Assembly (NCBI GenBank): GCA_029784825.1
Contig: JAFMAU010000002.1
Span: 34,396-98,395, forward strand
Origin: Nitrososphaerota archaeon
GTDB taxonomy: Archaea; Thermoproteota; Nitrososphaeria; Nitrososphaerales; UBA183
DNA length: 64,000 nt
Direction of reading: 5' to 3'
The notes under the pieces were generated by a model, which was not told where the DNA came from, searched no databases, and saw nothing but the letters and a program-made list of their open reading frames with translations. The position numbers and the translations under genes are program-made. Numbering within the stretch: the first letter of the stretch is position 1; each line of letters opens with the position of its first letter. Shown piece by piece: positions 1-9,053 of this stretch.

Positions 1-964
1 GTGCTTGGATGCCTACATCTAGGCCAAGTGGGCGGCCTGCCCTCTTGACCTGCTCTGCGAGCTCATAAACGCCGTAGACTTCGTCAATCTGATTGAATAC
101 CCTGTACTCGCCCTGCTTGGGAGGGTTCTCGACGGCCAAAGTGAGACACTGCATGGAGTCGACCAGCGCTATGAATGCTCTCTTCTGGCGCCCCGAACCG
201 TATGGGGTGAGGGGGTAGCCGATCACCGCCTGGGCGCAGTACCTGTTTATCGCCGTCCCAAATGCTTCGTCGAAGTCGAATCTCGTCAAGAGAGAGTCGT
301 CGTCTATGTCGTCGGTCCTGGTGCCATAGACTACTCCCTGCATTATGTCGGTGGAGCTGAGACCCCACACTTTACAAGCGAACATCACATTGGCGCTGTC
401 GTGGACCTTGGTAAGGTGATAGAAGCTCCCGGGTTGCCGGGGGAAAGGCATCCAGTCCTTCCTGCCCCTGTATTCGACCTCGAAGAAACCTTCTGGGATG
501 GCGATGTTCGGGGTACCATATTCGCCCATGGTCCCGAGCTTGACGAGGTGTGACTTTGGTGCGTACTCCTTCATGGCGAAAAGGAGGTTCAGGGTCCCCA
601 GGACATTGTTCTGCTGAGTGTAGAAGGCGTGCTCCCTGTCGGCCATACTGAAGGGAGCCGAAGGCTGCTCGGCGAGGTGGACTACTACATCGGGATGTGA
701 TTTACCCATTACTTTTGAAAGGAAACCGTAATCGAGGGTGGAACCTTCCGCGAATGAGATTTCATACCCATGCCTCGACTTTGCTGACTTCAGTCGCTCG
801 TTAATGTCACTGATTGGAGTGGCGCTCCAAGATCCTACTTCCTCGACGTTTTTCCTCCTTTCAAAGTTGTCGAGTCCGATGACTTCGTGCCCTCTGGAGC
901 TGAGGTGAAGAGCAAGAGTCCAGCCAAGGTAGCCATCAATCCCACAAATCAGGACCTTAGACAT
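1..964 (-). CDS. sqdB: UDP-sulfoquinovose synthase (partial, C-terminus off the left edge)
   Basis: Not a complete reading frame because it runs off the left edge; I translated it from the ATG at 964 (321 codons visible of roughly 390-400 usual). The N-terminus gives the Rossmann motif ICGIDGYLGW. Further along are LGTMGEYGTPN, the YxxxK pair in SFYHLTKVHDS, and TDIMQGVVYG, all typical of SqdB/Agl3-type extended SDR enzymes. These make UDP-sulfoquinovose from UDP-glucose and sulfite in the cytoplasm. In Sulfolobus the homologue Agl3 feeds N-glycan synthesis, which suits the surrounding glycan locus. The TrmB regulator gene ends 32 bp upstream on the same strand. An alternative is another SDR epimerase, but the SqdB-specific motifs make that unlikely. 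Confidence 0.88.
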   Translation of the reverse strand, partial: MSKVLICGIDGYLGWTLALHLSSRGHEVIGLDNFERRKNVEEVGSWSATPISDINERLKSAKSRHGYEISFAEGSTLDYGFLSKVMGKSHPDVVVHLAEQPSAPFSMADREHAFYTQQNNVLGTLNLLFAMKEYAPKSHLVKLGTMGEYGTPNIAIPEGFFEVEYRGRKDWMPFPRQPGSFYHLTKVHDSANVMFACKVWGLSSTDIMQGVVYGTRTDDIDDDSLLTRFDFDEAFGTAINRYCAQAVIGYPLTPYGSGRQKRAFIALVDSMQCLTLAVENPPKQGEYRVFNQIDEVYGVYELAEQVKRAGRPLGLDVGIQA

Positions 965-996
965 GCGTTGACCTTCATGGACTGGCGCTAAAAACA

Positions 997-1854
997 CTAG
1001 TCACCCATTTTCGGAGTGACAGATGCCCTTTCCCAGAGGGCCTCGAAGTAGATACGCAGCATTCGCAAGATAGCTCCGTTGCTGGTCACCGCCGCCTCCC
1101 GCAAGAGGAGGGGAACTCCCCGTTGCTGGGAGACGAAGACAGCCCTCCCAGGCAGATTTTGCGCATCACCTAGGGACATTCGGACAGGCACTTCGACTGA
1201 ATATCGGATTTCCGTGTTCGGGTGATCCCTCTTGAAAAGGGAGACGACTGAACTCTGGATTTCTCTTTCGCCTTGATCTATTAGAGATGGTTCCACCAGG
1301 ATCAATCTGATTTTGATTTTGTTTCCCCGAACTTTCGCGAAATCTCCTTTGAGCCGGCTGTAATACTCCAAGGCCTGAGACGCTACCAGTATCTCTCGTT
1401 TGGCCCCCGATATTACCCGTCCAGTCTCGTGTTCAGAAGAAGCTCCAACCTGAACCAGCCGGAAAAGCTCTGGGACCAAGGCCTTGGAGTCAAGAAGAGG
1501 GAACCCCAATAACTCTTTTTCCAAATCCAAGAGAGCCTTCCTTTCGTCCTCGTAATTCTTCTGTAACCAGATTCCGAGGATGCGGGGAACGTCTTTCGGG
1601 TCAACGGAGTGGTAGACAGCGCTCGCTCGGCTTTCGTCTTTCGCCACCAAGCCCATCCTGAACAGGACACCCAAGACATCATAAACTCTGCTCCGGGGAA
1701 CTCCAGACGAAGAAGCGATTCTGCTGGCGGTTGTAGGACCGAGGAAAGAGAGAGAGGAAAGTGCTCTCGCCTGATACACGTCCAGACCTAACTTAAGGAA
1801 AATGTTGTATAGACGCAGTTGTTCATCGGACGCTGGGGTGATTGGCAACCTCAC
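997..1854 (-). CDS. TrmB family sugar-responsive transcriptional regulator
   Basis: A 285-residue protein. Residues about 12-80 form a winged HTH of the TrmB type (LGLDVYQARALSSLSFLG, then SRIASSSGVPRSRVYDVLGVL), followed by a short coiled coil (about 95-115) and a C-terminal phospholipase-D-like sensor region with ILVASQALEYYSRL. TrmB proteins bind sugars or sugar-phosphates and repress or activate carbohydrate genes in archaea. It lies directly upstream of sqdB on the same strand, so control of the glycan locus is plausible but inferred. Length agrees with short TrmB members. Confidence 0.85.
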   Translation of the reverse strand: MRLPITPASDEQLRLYNIFLKLGLDVYQARALSSLSFLGPTTASRIASSSGVPRSRVYDVLGVLFRMGLVAKDESRASAVYHSVDPKDVPRILGIWLQKNYEDERKALLDLEKELLGFPLLDSKALVPELFRLVQVGASSEHETGRVISGAKREILVASQALEYYSRLKGDFAKVRGNKIKIRLILVEPSLIDQGEREIQSSVVSLFKRDHPNTEIRYSVEVPVRMSLGDAQNLPGRAVFVSQQRGVPLLLREAAVTSNGAILRMLRIYFEALWERASVTPKMGD

Positions 1855-2063
1855 GCCGCGCCAGGGAGGGAAGAATTGGTTTATGTGTATCCCTGTCTGG
1901 ATTGGCCAACCCCGTCGCCACCTGAATTGTGTTATCGCCCTGGCGTAAGACTCACAGCAACTGGGTGACCCATCTTAGTTTTGTTGGCAGCCGATGCGGA
2001 AAATACAACCTGTCGTCCGATGTAAATAGTTGTAAGGCTTTCACATTCCACAAATATGACGAG

Positions 2064-2655
2064 TTACAACAAGGTATAAGGAACCAGGGTGACGACCCAA
2101 TTCGATATCAAAGTCGTCGCGAGGTACATTACCAGCGCAGGCGTCGCTGACGCTAGGAGTGCTTTCGCCAAGAGGAAGTACTTCCTCATCCCCTGAGTGG
2201 CAGCCTGCAGGACTCTAGCGAGAGGTTGCAAGCAGCCAGAGGGCGCCGAGGTAGAAGACCCAAGCGAACGAGGCCGCCTTCAGAAAATAGTCCGTGAAAT
2301 AAGGGATTGGGGCCACCACAGCCCCGGAAGCAGAAAGCGATAAGAGCATTGAGCAAGATTGTGGCCTTGGCAGTTCCCCAGCCGGGACTCGCAGGCTCTG
2401 CCGAATCAGGAGCAAGGAATTTGACTAGCACAAATCCGAGGCCAAGAGTGGTAAGAATCGACGCGAGGTCAACGGCGACCTGGACAGCTGAATAAGCCCC
2501 GTAGAAGTACGATGGAAGGAACCGCAGTGGGGAGCTGAGGCGTACAAGGCACAGTCGCGCAGGAGAAGACCCTGAATTGAAAGAGAGCCCATTCCATATA
2601 CCATGTTCTTTGCTCTTTCAGGCTCGCCCGATTCCCTTGTGCGCTCGGCAGGCAA
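2064..2655 (-). pseudogene. Wzx-like polysaccharide flippase, frameshifted and truncated
   Basis: Reading the minus strand from about 2655, one frame gives a flippase-like start (ERAKNMVYGMGSLSIQGLLL). A second continues with PSYFYGAYSAVQVAVDLAS and LGLGFVLVKFLA, the usual second-helix pattern of Wzx/PST exporters. A third gives YFTDYFLKAASFAWVFYLGA, and a return to another frame gives LARVLQAATQGMRKYFLLAK, ending at TAA 2066-2064. The pieces abut in order, so at least three frameshifts broke one gene. The total is about 195 residues against 400-500 for a whole flippase, so the 3' part is missing too. A CTTAAG box at 2693-2698 may be its old promoter. No intact flippase is seen elsewhere in the window. 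Confidence 0.6.
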
Positions 2656-2754
2656 CCGTCAAGAGCCCCTGATTTTCCGCCTAGTATTGATGCTTAAGTC
2701 AACGTGACGAAGCAAGGAATTAAGGAGAAGTCCTCAAGATGGTGGACGCCAAGA

Positions 2755-3276
2755 TTAGAACTTCTGCGATATCCACGAGTTTCTCTTTCTGTCGTATTCT
2801 TTTTTCGTGTAGACTACCTTTGCTGGCGTTCCCATGACTACCCTCCGTCGGGGGACATCTCTTGTAACCACGGATCCCATGGCTACCACTGATCCCTCCC
2901 CAATCTTGATTCCCGCTTTGATGACTGCTCTTGCGCAAATCACCGCGTTATCCCTGATCGTAACCCCAACGAGGCGTTTACTTGGCGGATAAGGATCGTT
3001 AGTAAGTACAACTGAAGGTCCAATGAAGACGTCTTTCCCAATTCTGGACAGAGGGGGTATGTAGACGAGTCCTTCTATTTTTGTCCCTCTCCCTATTCTC
3101 ACCCCATAGTCTATGTGAGAAAGCGATCCGATTTGCACCGAGTCACCAATAACGCTTCCAGAACCGACATAGACGAAATTCCAAATCCTGACATCCTTTC
3201 CAATCCTCGCGTCAGGGGCTATGTAATTTATCAGGTGCATTTTGCGACGCTTCGAGAGTTCAGACTTGACTTCCAT
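2755..3276 (-). CDS. Left-handed beta-helix (hexapeptide) acyltransferase
   Basis: A 173-residue soluble protein built almost wholly of hexapeptide repeats (IAPDARIGKDVRIWNFVYVG, IGRGTKIEGLVYIPPLSRIG). It ends with the typical GSVVTRDVPRRRVVMGTPAKVV tail region. This is the sugar O- or N-acetyltransferase fold of the WbpD/WlbB group. It starts 6 bp after the stop of the epimerase gene, so the two form one transcript and probably act on the same nucleotide sugar. Substrate and acyl donor cannot be fixed from sequence. The start is the first ATG that gives the full helix. Confidence 0.82.
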   Translation of the reverse strand: MEVKSELSKRRKMHLINYIAPDARIGKDVRIWNFVYVGSGSVIGDSVQIGSLSHIDYGVRIGRGTKIEGLVYIPPLSRIGKDVFIGPSVVLTNDPYPPSKRLVGVTIRDNAVICARAVIKAGIKIGEGSVVAMGSVVTRDVPRRRVVMGTPAKVVYTKKEYDRKRNSWISQKF

Positions 3277-3282
3277 ATTAGG

Positions 3283-4254
3283 TCACGAAGAGAGAGTCCC
3301 TCTCCCAACTGCATTCCAGTTTTGTAATTGCTTTGCAGTCATCAGTACCGCTTCAGCGCTACTGTGTTTGGGTTGCCAGCCAAGTGATTGCATCTTTCGG
3401 ATGTCGAGAATCATATTTGTTACGTCGCCCTTCCAGCCCCTCCCGCCGTCTATGCCTCCGGTAAACTTGTATCGTGGCGTGAGGCCCATTACTTTAGAGA
3501 CGATGGCCGCTACCTGCTTGACATCTATCTGGTCCTTTGACCCCACATTGTAGACTGTAAGCCCACTTGCTGATTTCTCCGCCAAGGTGATGGCCGAAAC
3601 ACAGTCATCTATATACAAATAGGACTTTGTTTGGAGTCCATCGCCAAGAATCTCAAGCGCGTTCGGGTCGGCTTTGAGCTTTCGAACGAAATCAGGTACA
3701 ACCCCATGATTACTTCGTGGACCGATGACGTTGGCGAAGCGCAAGATTGTGGCGTTAAAGCCGTACGTCTTGGCGTAGCCCGAAATCAGAGCCTCCGATG
3801 CCAGCTTACACGCCCCATAAATTGAGATGGGTGCAGAAAGACAATATTCTTCAGGCGTGGGTTGTACCCTCGCTTCTCCGTACACTGTGCTTGAAGAGGC
3901 GAAGATAAGGGACCGAACTGAGGATTTTCTTGCCGCTTCTAGTACAACCTGGGTTGCGGCTACGTTCTCTTCGAAGCAGGTCTTTGGCTCGGACTTATCC
4001 AGGCGGACCTCGGGATTAGCTGCGAAGTGGAAAACGGTATCCAAACTCCTGACGAGGCGTTCAATTTCAGGTTGCGATTTGACATCACACCTTACGACTG
4101 CAAAGCTGTTTCGAAATCCAACGGCCCAAGCAAGGTTTGAATTCGAACCAGAGGTAAAGTTGTCAATGACGGTCACCTCGTCACCCCTTAAAACTAGGGA
4201 CTCGCATAAGCTGCTTCCAATGAACCCTGCTCCGCCCGTCACAAGTGCCCTCAC
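3283..4254 (-). CDS. NAD-dependent epimerase/dehydratase, UDP-glucose 4-epimerase-like
   Basis: A 323-residue extended short-chain dehydrogenase. The N-terminus is MRALVTGGAGFIGSSLCESL (NAD-binding GxxGxxG). The catalytic region has SSSTVYGEA, then Y and K in SIYGACKLASEA, followed by LRFANVIGPRSNHGVVPDFV and the NDP-sugar site near YLYIDDCVSAI. Length and motifs fit GalE-like 4-epimerases or UDP-glucuronate epimerases/decarboxylases. It is followed at 6 bp by the acyltransferase gene. The role is cytoplasmic nucleotide-sugar interconversion for the glycan. The exact sugar is not resolved. Confidence 0.85.
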   Translation of the reverse strand: MRALVTGGAGFIGSSLCESLVLRGDEVTVIDNFTSGSNSNLAWAVGFRNSFAVVRCDVKSQPEIERLVRSLDTVFHFAANPEVRLDKSEPKTCFEENVAATQVVLEAARKSSVRSLIFASSSTVYGEARVQPTPEEYCLSAPISIYGACKLASEALISGYAKTYGFNATILRFANVIGPRSNHGVVPDFVRKLKADPNALEILGDGLQTKSYLYIDDCVSAITLAEKSASGLTVYNVGSKDQIDVKQVAAIVSKVMGLTPRYKFTGGIDGGRGWKGDVTNMILDIRKMQSLGWQPKHSSAEAVLMTAKQLQNWNAVGRGTLSS

Positions 4255-5363
4255 AGTAGCGCTCTCTCATGGGCGATTGTAAACTTTTCTAGATTCGTAC
4301 GTGTTGAGGTCTACTTTGAACCGGTAGAGCAGACACAGCGTAAGGGAACATACCTCTTGCTCAACATCATACGAGATGGATGCAGGACGACCGCACTTTC
4401 GGATGACATCACCCCGTGCCCTTGGCTCGTCGTTACGAGAATGAGAACGAAGAAGATAGGCATTGCTCCCTGCGCGGAATCCCTCCGGGCACCCACCGGA
4501 TTCTGAACGACAGGGGTGAGGAATACTCTTGAGAGGAGTGAAAAAGGCGCGAGAGAAAGCCGAATCGAGTCAGCAGTTCTCACACTAGGAGAAGTCCGGT
4601 CCGCCTGCTTTGAGGAACGTTCCCTTCTACAGAGAGTTGGAGAACTGGCAGTAAGAAGAACGAGCCAACGACGACGAGAAGCTGGAATACAGAGCGGATG
4701 AGAGCTCCCGCACTCGAGAGGCCCGGAGGGAATGATGGTCATGCCCGCGCTACGAAGCTCTTCATCCCGACAGGAAGGCCTGTCGTCCACAAGATATACA
4801 TGTGCACGAAGCGTGACTCAGAGACTGGTGGTCAAGGCCAGGGAAGGTTAGACCGTGGTGAAGGTGCCAGAGCCCTCCCTACACCATGAAAGATTACGTG
4901 CTCAAGGTCTGTCTATGCACGGTTTACGGCGCTTCCGGATTTGACAGACAGGTTTCCACTTCGCGGTGCTCATGCATCCATAGTAATCCATAGCAAGCGA
5001 TACAGGTACTACTTCCATAGCCATCTTTGGGAGTATGGCCAAGTACCGAGCCTGAGGGGCCGGTGACTGGGTTCTACGCGAGGATAGGAAGGAAGAAAGG
5101 GGGCCAAAAGGCGGTAGCGACTGCGTCGGTCAAGCTGCTTAAGGTCGCGGACTGGGTTCTGATAGAATGGAGACCGTGTAGCAGTTATGGGGTTCGGCCG
5201 CGGCCTGAGCTGTGAGGTAAGCTTCGATTCTCTAAGCGTGGTAGGGCCCTTCAACAAGGTGCCTGAGACACGACAGTGTGGGAGAGCCCCGAATAGGTAG
5301 TCGGTATACCACGTCTTCCAGAGAAGCGCTGAAGAAAAGTTCACATAGGTAATCCCTTATGAA
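4255..5363. other. Intergenic region with no intact gene; holds a transposase relic
   Basis: About 1.1 kb separate the epimerase (minus) from the large membrane protein (plus). All frames are broken by stops and no frame carries a recognisable start-to-stop protein. The only recognisable coding trace is the IS110-like C-terminus near 5027-5215, listed separately. No tRNA or rRNA pattern was seen. It looks like decayed mobile DNA. Confidence 0.5.
5000..5215 (+). mobile_element. IS110/IS116-type transposase C-terminal relic
   Basis: In the frame ending at 5215 the translation contains GPVTGFYARIGRKKGGQKAV followed by ATASVKLLKVADWVLIE. This matches the end of IS110-family transposases, where a tyrosine in FYxRL is followed by a basic GKK-A stretch and A-R-KLL. 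Upstream the frame is interrupted by TAG codons, and no DEDD catalytic part could be assembled. It is a dead fragment; boundaries are approximate and the family call is moderate. Confidence 0.42.
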
Positions 5364-7115
5364 TTGATGTCAAGGACAGGAGTAGTTCATAGGATGATGG
5401 CCCACCAAGCCGACCCTTGGAATAGACCGGAGGGATACCCAAAAGTCAGGGTCCGGACCATAAGTGTTGTCTTGGCTGTCGCGCTTTATCTCGTCGTTAT
5501 TCTCGTTTCGATACTCGTATCGCCCAAAGGCAACCAAGTACAGAATTCTATCTACTACGGGCCATACTTGGGTATGTCCTTGGCAGTCCTAATTCTATTC
5601 GCGACGTACCTGACGCTTTTCCCCGTGGGGGTGATTTCGGCGTCACGGAGTCCAGTACATTACAGTTTTTGCGCTGCGATATTGCTTGTAGCCGGTGGAG
5701 TGTTTTCAATTCTCCCTGCGGCGGAGGGATATTTTTTTTATGGCGGCCAAGGTGACATGTCGAACCACGTTGGTTCAATCCTCACTATCCTGAGAACAGG
5801 AAACACCTACCCTGGCGATATATATCCTCTGACGCATGTTATTGGCGCGGAACTAGTCAGCGTTGCTGGGGTGCCATTGTTCGCGATTCCGACAGTTTTT
5901 GAAGAGATAATTTACGTTGTAACAGTTGCAGCACTTTATCTTGCCGTCAAACGCCGCTCTGCAGCGAATTCTTCTTACAGAATAGTCCTGCTGCTCCTTC
6001 CAGCGATCGTACCTCTAACATATCCAATCCCTCAGGATTTCGCTCTAATATTTGCTTCAATCATTGTCTTGCTTCTAGTAGTCGACAGAACTGGAGTCCC
6101 ATTCGTGATTTCCATGGTTGCGCTTACACTCACCCATCCACTCGTGTCAGTTTTCATTAGTGGGATAATTTTAGCCTGGGGGGTCTTTCAGAGGAAAAAA
6201 AATCTGTACCTGGCGCTACCCTCAGTACTTGCGTTGGCTTGGATCGCCTACACTGCTGCCCTTGCAAACAGCTTAGCCACGTTCATTAATGGGTTCGCGG
6301 TTTCTTTGAACGCGACTCCCGCTGTCGCGGAGGCCTTATCGAGTCTTGGGATTCTAGAGTCCTTGGAGATTTTTGCTCGACAGTTTGGACCTTTGATTGT
6401 CGTCGGCGTGGTCGAGTGGGTAGTGCTTTTGTATCTATGGCTGAAAAGAGTACAGCCTTTTGATTCGTTTCTCTTCTTTATGCTCTCGTTCGGCCTGGCC
6501 CTCGTCCCAACATCGTTCCTAATCACGTCGTTCAGCCCTGGCTACTCGAGGTTCTTTCCGTATCTTTTCATGGGTGTGATTCTTTCGGCTCCCGCTTTGG
6601 TTTCATGGAGTTCCAAATCGAGATCGGGTAGAGCCATCGTAACATTAGCAATGCTTGCTTTGGTCTCGAGTTTGTTTCTTACATCCTATCCGTCTTGGTA
6701 TACATATTCGCCGAACAATCAGGTGAGTCAAAACATGTATGTCTCTGATACTTGGTTGATTAATCATTTTTCTTATGGCACATCCATCGGTGGTCCTTTG
6801 TTTCCGTCAGGAAATGTGTGGAACATGGTCAAAGGCACTTATACGGTCCCAAGTCAACTCTACTTCAAATTTCCGTTCTATCAACTGACTTTTGGTGGAC
6901 ACTTTCAGGCGACTAACGGAATAAATGGGAGCAAGGAGATTCTTGTTTTAACAAAACTGGCAGTGTTGACATATGAGGGGATATATCGAACCACAGGCAT
7001 GTATAACGCGACTGACATCCGGAATTTAGGGAATTGCCCGTGCATCAACCTTATCTACTCTAGCCAAGATGAATCGTTGTATTTGAGTACATCCGTGGTA
7101 TTCCTGCCGCAGTAA
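5364..7115 (+). CDS. Large polytopic membrane protein, possible GT-C type glycosyltransferase
   Basis: A 583-residue protein with about 12 predicted membrane helices across residues 28-460, then a roughly 130-residue hydrophilic extracellular C-terminal domain. The first external loop holds FFYGGQGDMSNHVGSILTIL, an acidic patch placed as in lipid-phosphate-sugar-dependent GT-C enzymes (Dol-P-Man or oligosaccharyl transferases), and the helices alternate as in that fold. No family-specific motif is certain, so a membrane glycan transferase or polymerase is an inference from fold and from the neighbouring glycosyltransferases. It is one of only two plus-strand genes in the glycan locus, so it has its own promoter. 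A downstream ATG (about 5394) could be the true start. Confidence 0.65.
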   Translation: MMSRTGVVHRMMAHQADPWNRPEGYPKVRVRTISVVLAVALYLVVILVSILVSPKGNQVQNSIYYGPYLGMSLAVLILFATYLTLFPVGVISASRSPVHYSFCAAILLVAGGVFSILPAAEGYFFYGGQGDMSNHVGSILTILRTGNTYPGDIYPLTHVIGAELVSVAGVPLFAIPTVFEEIIYVVTVAALYLAVKRRSAANSSYRIVLLLLPAIVPLTYPIPQDFALIFASIIVLLLVVDRTGVPFVISMVALTLTHPLVSVFISGIILAWGVFQRKKNLYLALPSVLALAWIAYTAALANSLATFINGFAVSLNATPAVAEALSSLGILESLEIFARQFGPLIVVGVVEWVVLLYLWLKRVQPFDSFLFFMLSFGLALVPTSFLITSFSPGYSRFFPYLFMGVILSAPALVSWSSKSRSGRAIVTLAMLALVSSLFLTSYPSWYTYSPNNQVSQNMYVSDTWLINHFSYGTSIGGPLFPSGNVWNMVKGTYTVPSQLYFKFPFYQLTFGGHFQATNGINGSKEILVLTKLAVLTYEGIYRTTGMYNATDIRNLGNCPCINLIYSSQDESLYLSTSVVFLPQ

Positions 7116-7214
7116 TGACTTTTCTTCCCTCCTCCGACCAGCAGCCTAAACTGGACGGGAGGGCGTTTGGTAGGTGGTGGTTATGGTACGTCAGATAGTA
7201 GGGAAATAATCACC

Positions 7215-8222
7215 CTAAGAAAGGAGCACTTTGTTTACACCAACCATGCTTCGTCGATAGAGTGCGTCGAAATTGCGCAGTAAGAAGAAATGCGAGGTGA
7301 GCAAGTCCAGTACGACCAAAGGCTTAGGGCCGTCGAAAAGTGCAAGAGCCAGGATCTCTACCGCTTCCCCCGCTAGAGAATATAGATAAGCCAAGAGGTT
7401 GAGGATTGAGTGGTCATAGAAATCCTTGAAGAAAACGTAGCAATTGTAGGCAAGTTTCATCCTAAGGAGTCGGCCACCCGTCATACGTCCTTCCGCAGAC
7501 TCGTTGTGACGCACGCTGGTAGCAGGTAGGGCGACAAGGGAGTTGGGATGCATCTTATAGACCCTGAAACTGAAGTCCAAATCCTCATTGTATGAATAGG
7601 ACTCTAATTCTTCGTCAAATTCGAATCGCAAGAATACGTCACGGCGGAAGCAAAAACAACAACCCGAAAGCCTCTGCGCGTATGTAGTCCTTGCAAGCGC
7701 TGACGGAAACACCGAACGACCTGATCTTCTGACGGCAAGCGTGTTAGGTTTGCAATAAGAAAGCCACAAGGACTTGTGGAATGCATTAGCGAATTGACCC
7801 TGCGGACGAGGTGTTACCACGAAAGGTTGCACACCAAGAACCGACGGTTGACTTTGGAGAAAACTCACGATGAGTTCTACTGTCTTTTCCTCCAGCGTGA
7901 TATCATCATCAACGAAGAGTATGTATTCAGCCTGTGAAACGGCGATTCCTCTGTTTCGGGCTCCAGCAAGTCCTTGGTTCGTACCCCTGATGTACTTTAG
8001 CCGAAACCCTTGAGCGTCAAAAACCGAAACCAGCTCATGGACTAGGTCGCGAGACAAATTATTGGTCGAGTCGTCAACTACTATGACTTCTAACAACGAA
8101 TATGATTGGTGTAGAACTGTTCCCAGCAAGCGCGTCAAGTCCTCGGGCCGGTTGCGCGTGGGAACGACCAAGGAAATCATTCCCTTGATGAAGCCCGCTG
8201 GTGTTCTGCGCTCAGTTTTCAT
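7215..8222 (-). CDS. Family 2 glycosyltransferase
   Basis: A 335-residue GT-A enzyme. It starts with ISLVVPTRNRPEDLTRLL, has the first Asp in VIVVDDST, GLAGARNRGIAVSQAEYILF, and the metal-binding DDD of FVDDDITLEE. The acceptor region follows, with SGCCFCFRRDVFL and the acidic YNEDLDFSFR catalytic site. A hydrophobic C-terminal part (about 285-320) may hold it at the membrane. It overlaps the deacetylase gene upstream by 11 bp (the ATG lies within GGCCATGAAAACTGA), implying co-translation. It would add one sugar to a growing lipid-linked glycan; donor and linkage unknown. Confidence 0.88.
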   Translation of the reverse strand: MKTERRTPAGFIKGMISLVVPTRNRPEDLTRLLGTVLHQSYSLLEVIVVDDSTNNLSRDLVHELVSVFDAQGFRLKYIRGTNQGLAGARNRGIAVSQAEYILFVDDDITLEEKTVELIVSFLQSQPSVLGVQPFVVTPRPQGQFANAFHKSLWLSYCKPNTLAVRRSGRSVFPSALARTTYAQRLSGCCFCFRRDVFLRFEFDEELESYSYNEDLDFSFRVYKMHPNSLVALPATSVRHNESAEGRMTGGRLLRMKLAYNCYVFFKDFYDHSILNLLAYLYSLAGEAVEILALALFDGPKPLVVLDLLTSHFFLLRNFDALYRRSMVGVNKVLLS

Positions 8223-9030
8223 GGCCTTTGGCCGTTAAACGTGAGTACTGATGTTTGTCGCGGATTTCTCGCACGGCGCCATTTATGATTGGTTCTTTTG
8301 TGGCAAGTGCACCCAAGTATTCGTAGTCATTAACACTCCAGATTCGCTCATTGAATCCTCCCAAAACTCTCATCTGTTTGCCATAAAGGACTATTCTAAG
8401 AGCGTCATACTGATTAAATTGCGATATGTAGTTGCTACACAATCTGAATTTTGTTACCGGGTTGAATCGAAGCATTTTAGGGTGCATTTGGTGACCTGAC
8501 AGGCCTATGTCGAGGTAGCCGGCCCTGGATGGCGAGTGAATCGCGTACGGCATATCCTCATAGAAGTGAAAGTTTAACCCCGAGTTTTTACGCGTTGCAG
8601 TTTCTATCCCAATTTTGGAAACAATCATGTGGTCGACATGCCGGCCGATTGCAAGCGGAAAGAACACGTCCTTTGCATCTCGTATTCTGTCAAGTATCCT
8701 CCGCTCCGCCTCGATTGCAACCTCGATGTCCCGCCTCGACGGATTATCGCCCCAAATCTTGCCATCTGCCCCAATCTGATACCCTCTCAGTCCAGCTTCT
8801 GGCAAGCCAGAAAATTCGACGGCGCATCCTACCGCGGCTGCATTGATCAACTCTTCACGTCTTCTCTCTTTACCTATTTCCTTAACGGAATCGCCATATC
8901 GTGGCTTCGCGTATTTGCTCTGAGAGAACAAATTAAGGACCAATGCAGTTCCAAATTGCTTCTTTGAAAGCAAGCCGCCTAGTGAAAGAAATGCATCGTC
9001 AACGTGTGGAGAGACTATAACGCAATCCAA
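8212..9030 (-). CDS. PIG-L/LmbE family de-N-acetylase
   Basis: A 272-residue protein with the zinc-binding start VIVSPHVDDAFLSLGGLL (family consensus PHPDDE), the third ligand in GRHVDHMIVSKIG, and a central ERRREELINAAAVGCAVEFS segment. PIG-L enzymes remove the acetyl group from N-acetyl-glucosamine-type sugars on lipids or small thiols. The neighbouring glycosyltransferases suggest it trims an acetamido sugar of the surface glycan. Position 2 of the motif is His-Val instead of His-Pro, a mild deviation. It is followed by an overlapping GT2 gene. Confidence 0.82.
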   Translation of the reverse strand: MDCVIVSPHVDDAFLSLGGLLSKKQFGTALVLNLFSQSKYAKPRYGDSVKEIGKERRREELINAAAVGCAVEFSGLPEAGLRGYQIGADGKIWGDNPSRRDIEVAIEAERRILDRIRDAKDVFFPLAIGRHVDHMIVSKIGIETATRKNSGLNFHFYEDMPYAIHSPSRAGYLDIGLSGHQMHPKMLRFNPVTKFRLCSNYISQFNQYDALRIVLYGKQMRVLGGFNERIWSVNDYEYLGALATKEPIINGAVREIRDKHQYSRLTAKGHEN

Positions 9031-9053
9031 TTGTTCATACCCTGGCTCAACTT

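Noticed and set aside
84..368. Plus- or minus-strand short frame inside the sqdB region
   Set aside because: It is a shadow of the sqdB coding frame, which carries the recognisable motifs.
4311..4790. 159-residue minus-strand frame in the 4.3-4.8 kb gap
   Set aside because: Composition is not protein-like and no motif or start signal supports it; it overlaps probable decayed mobile DNA.
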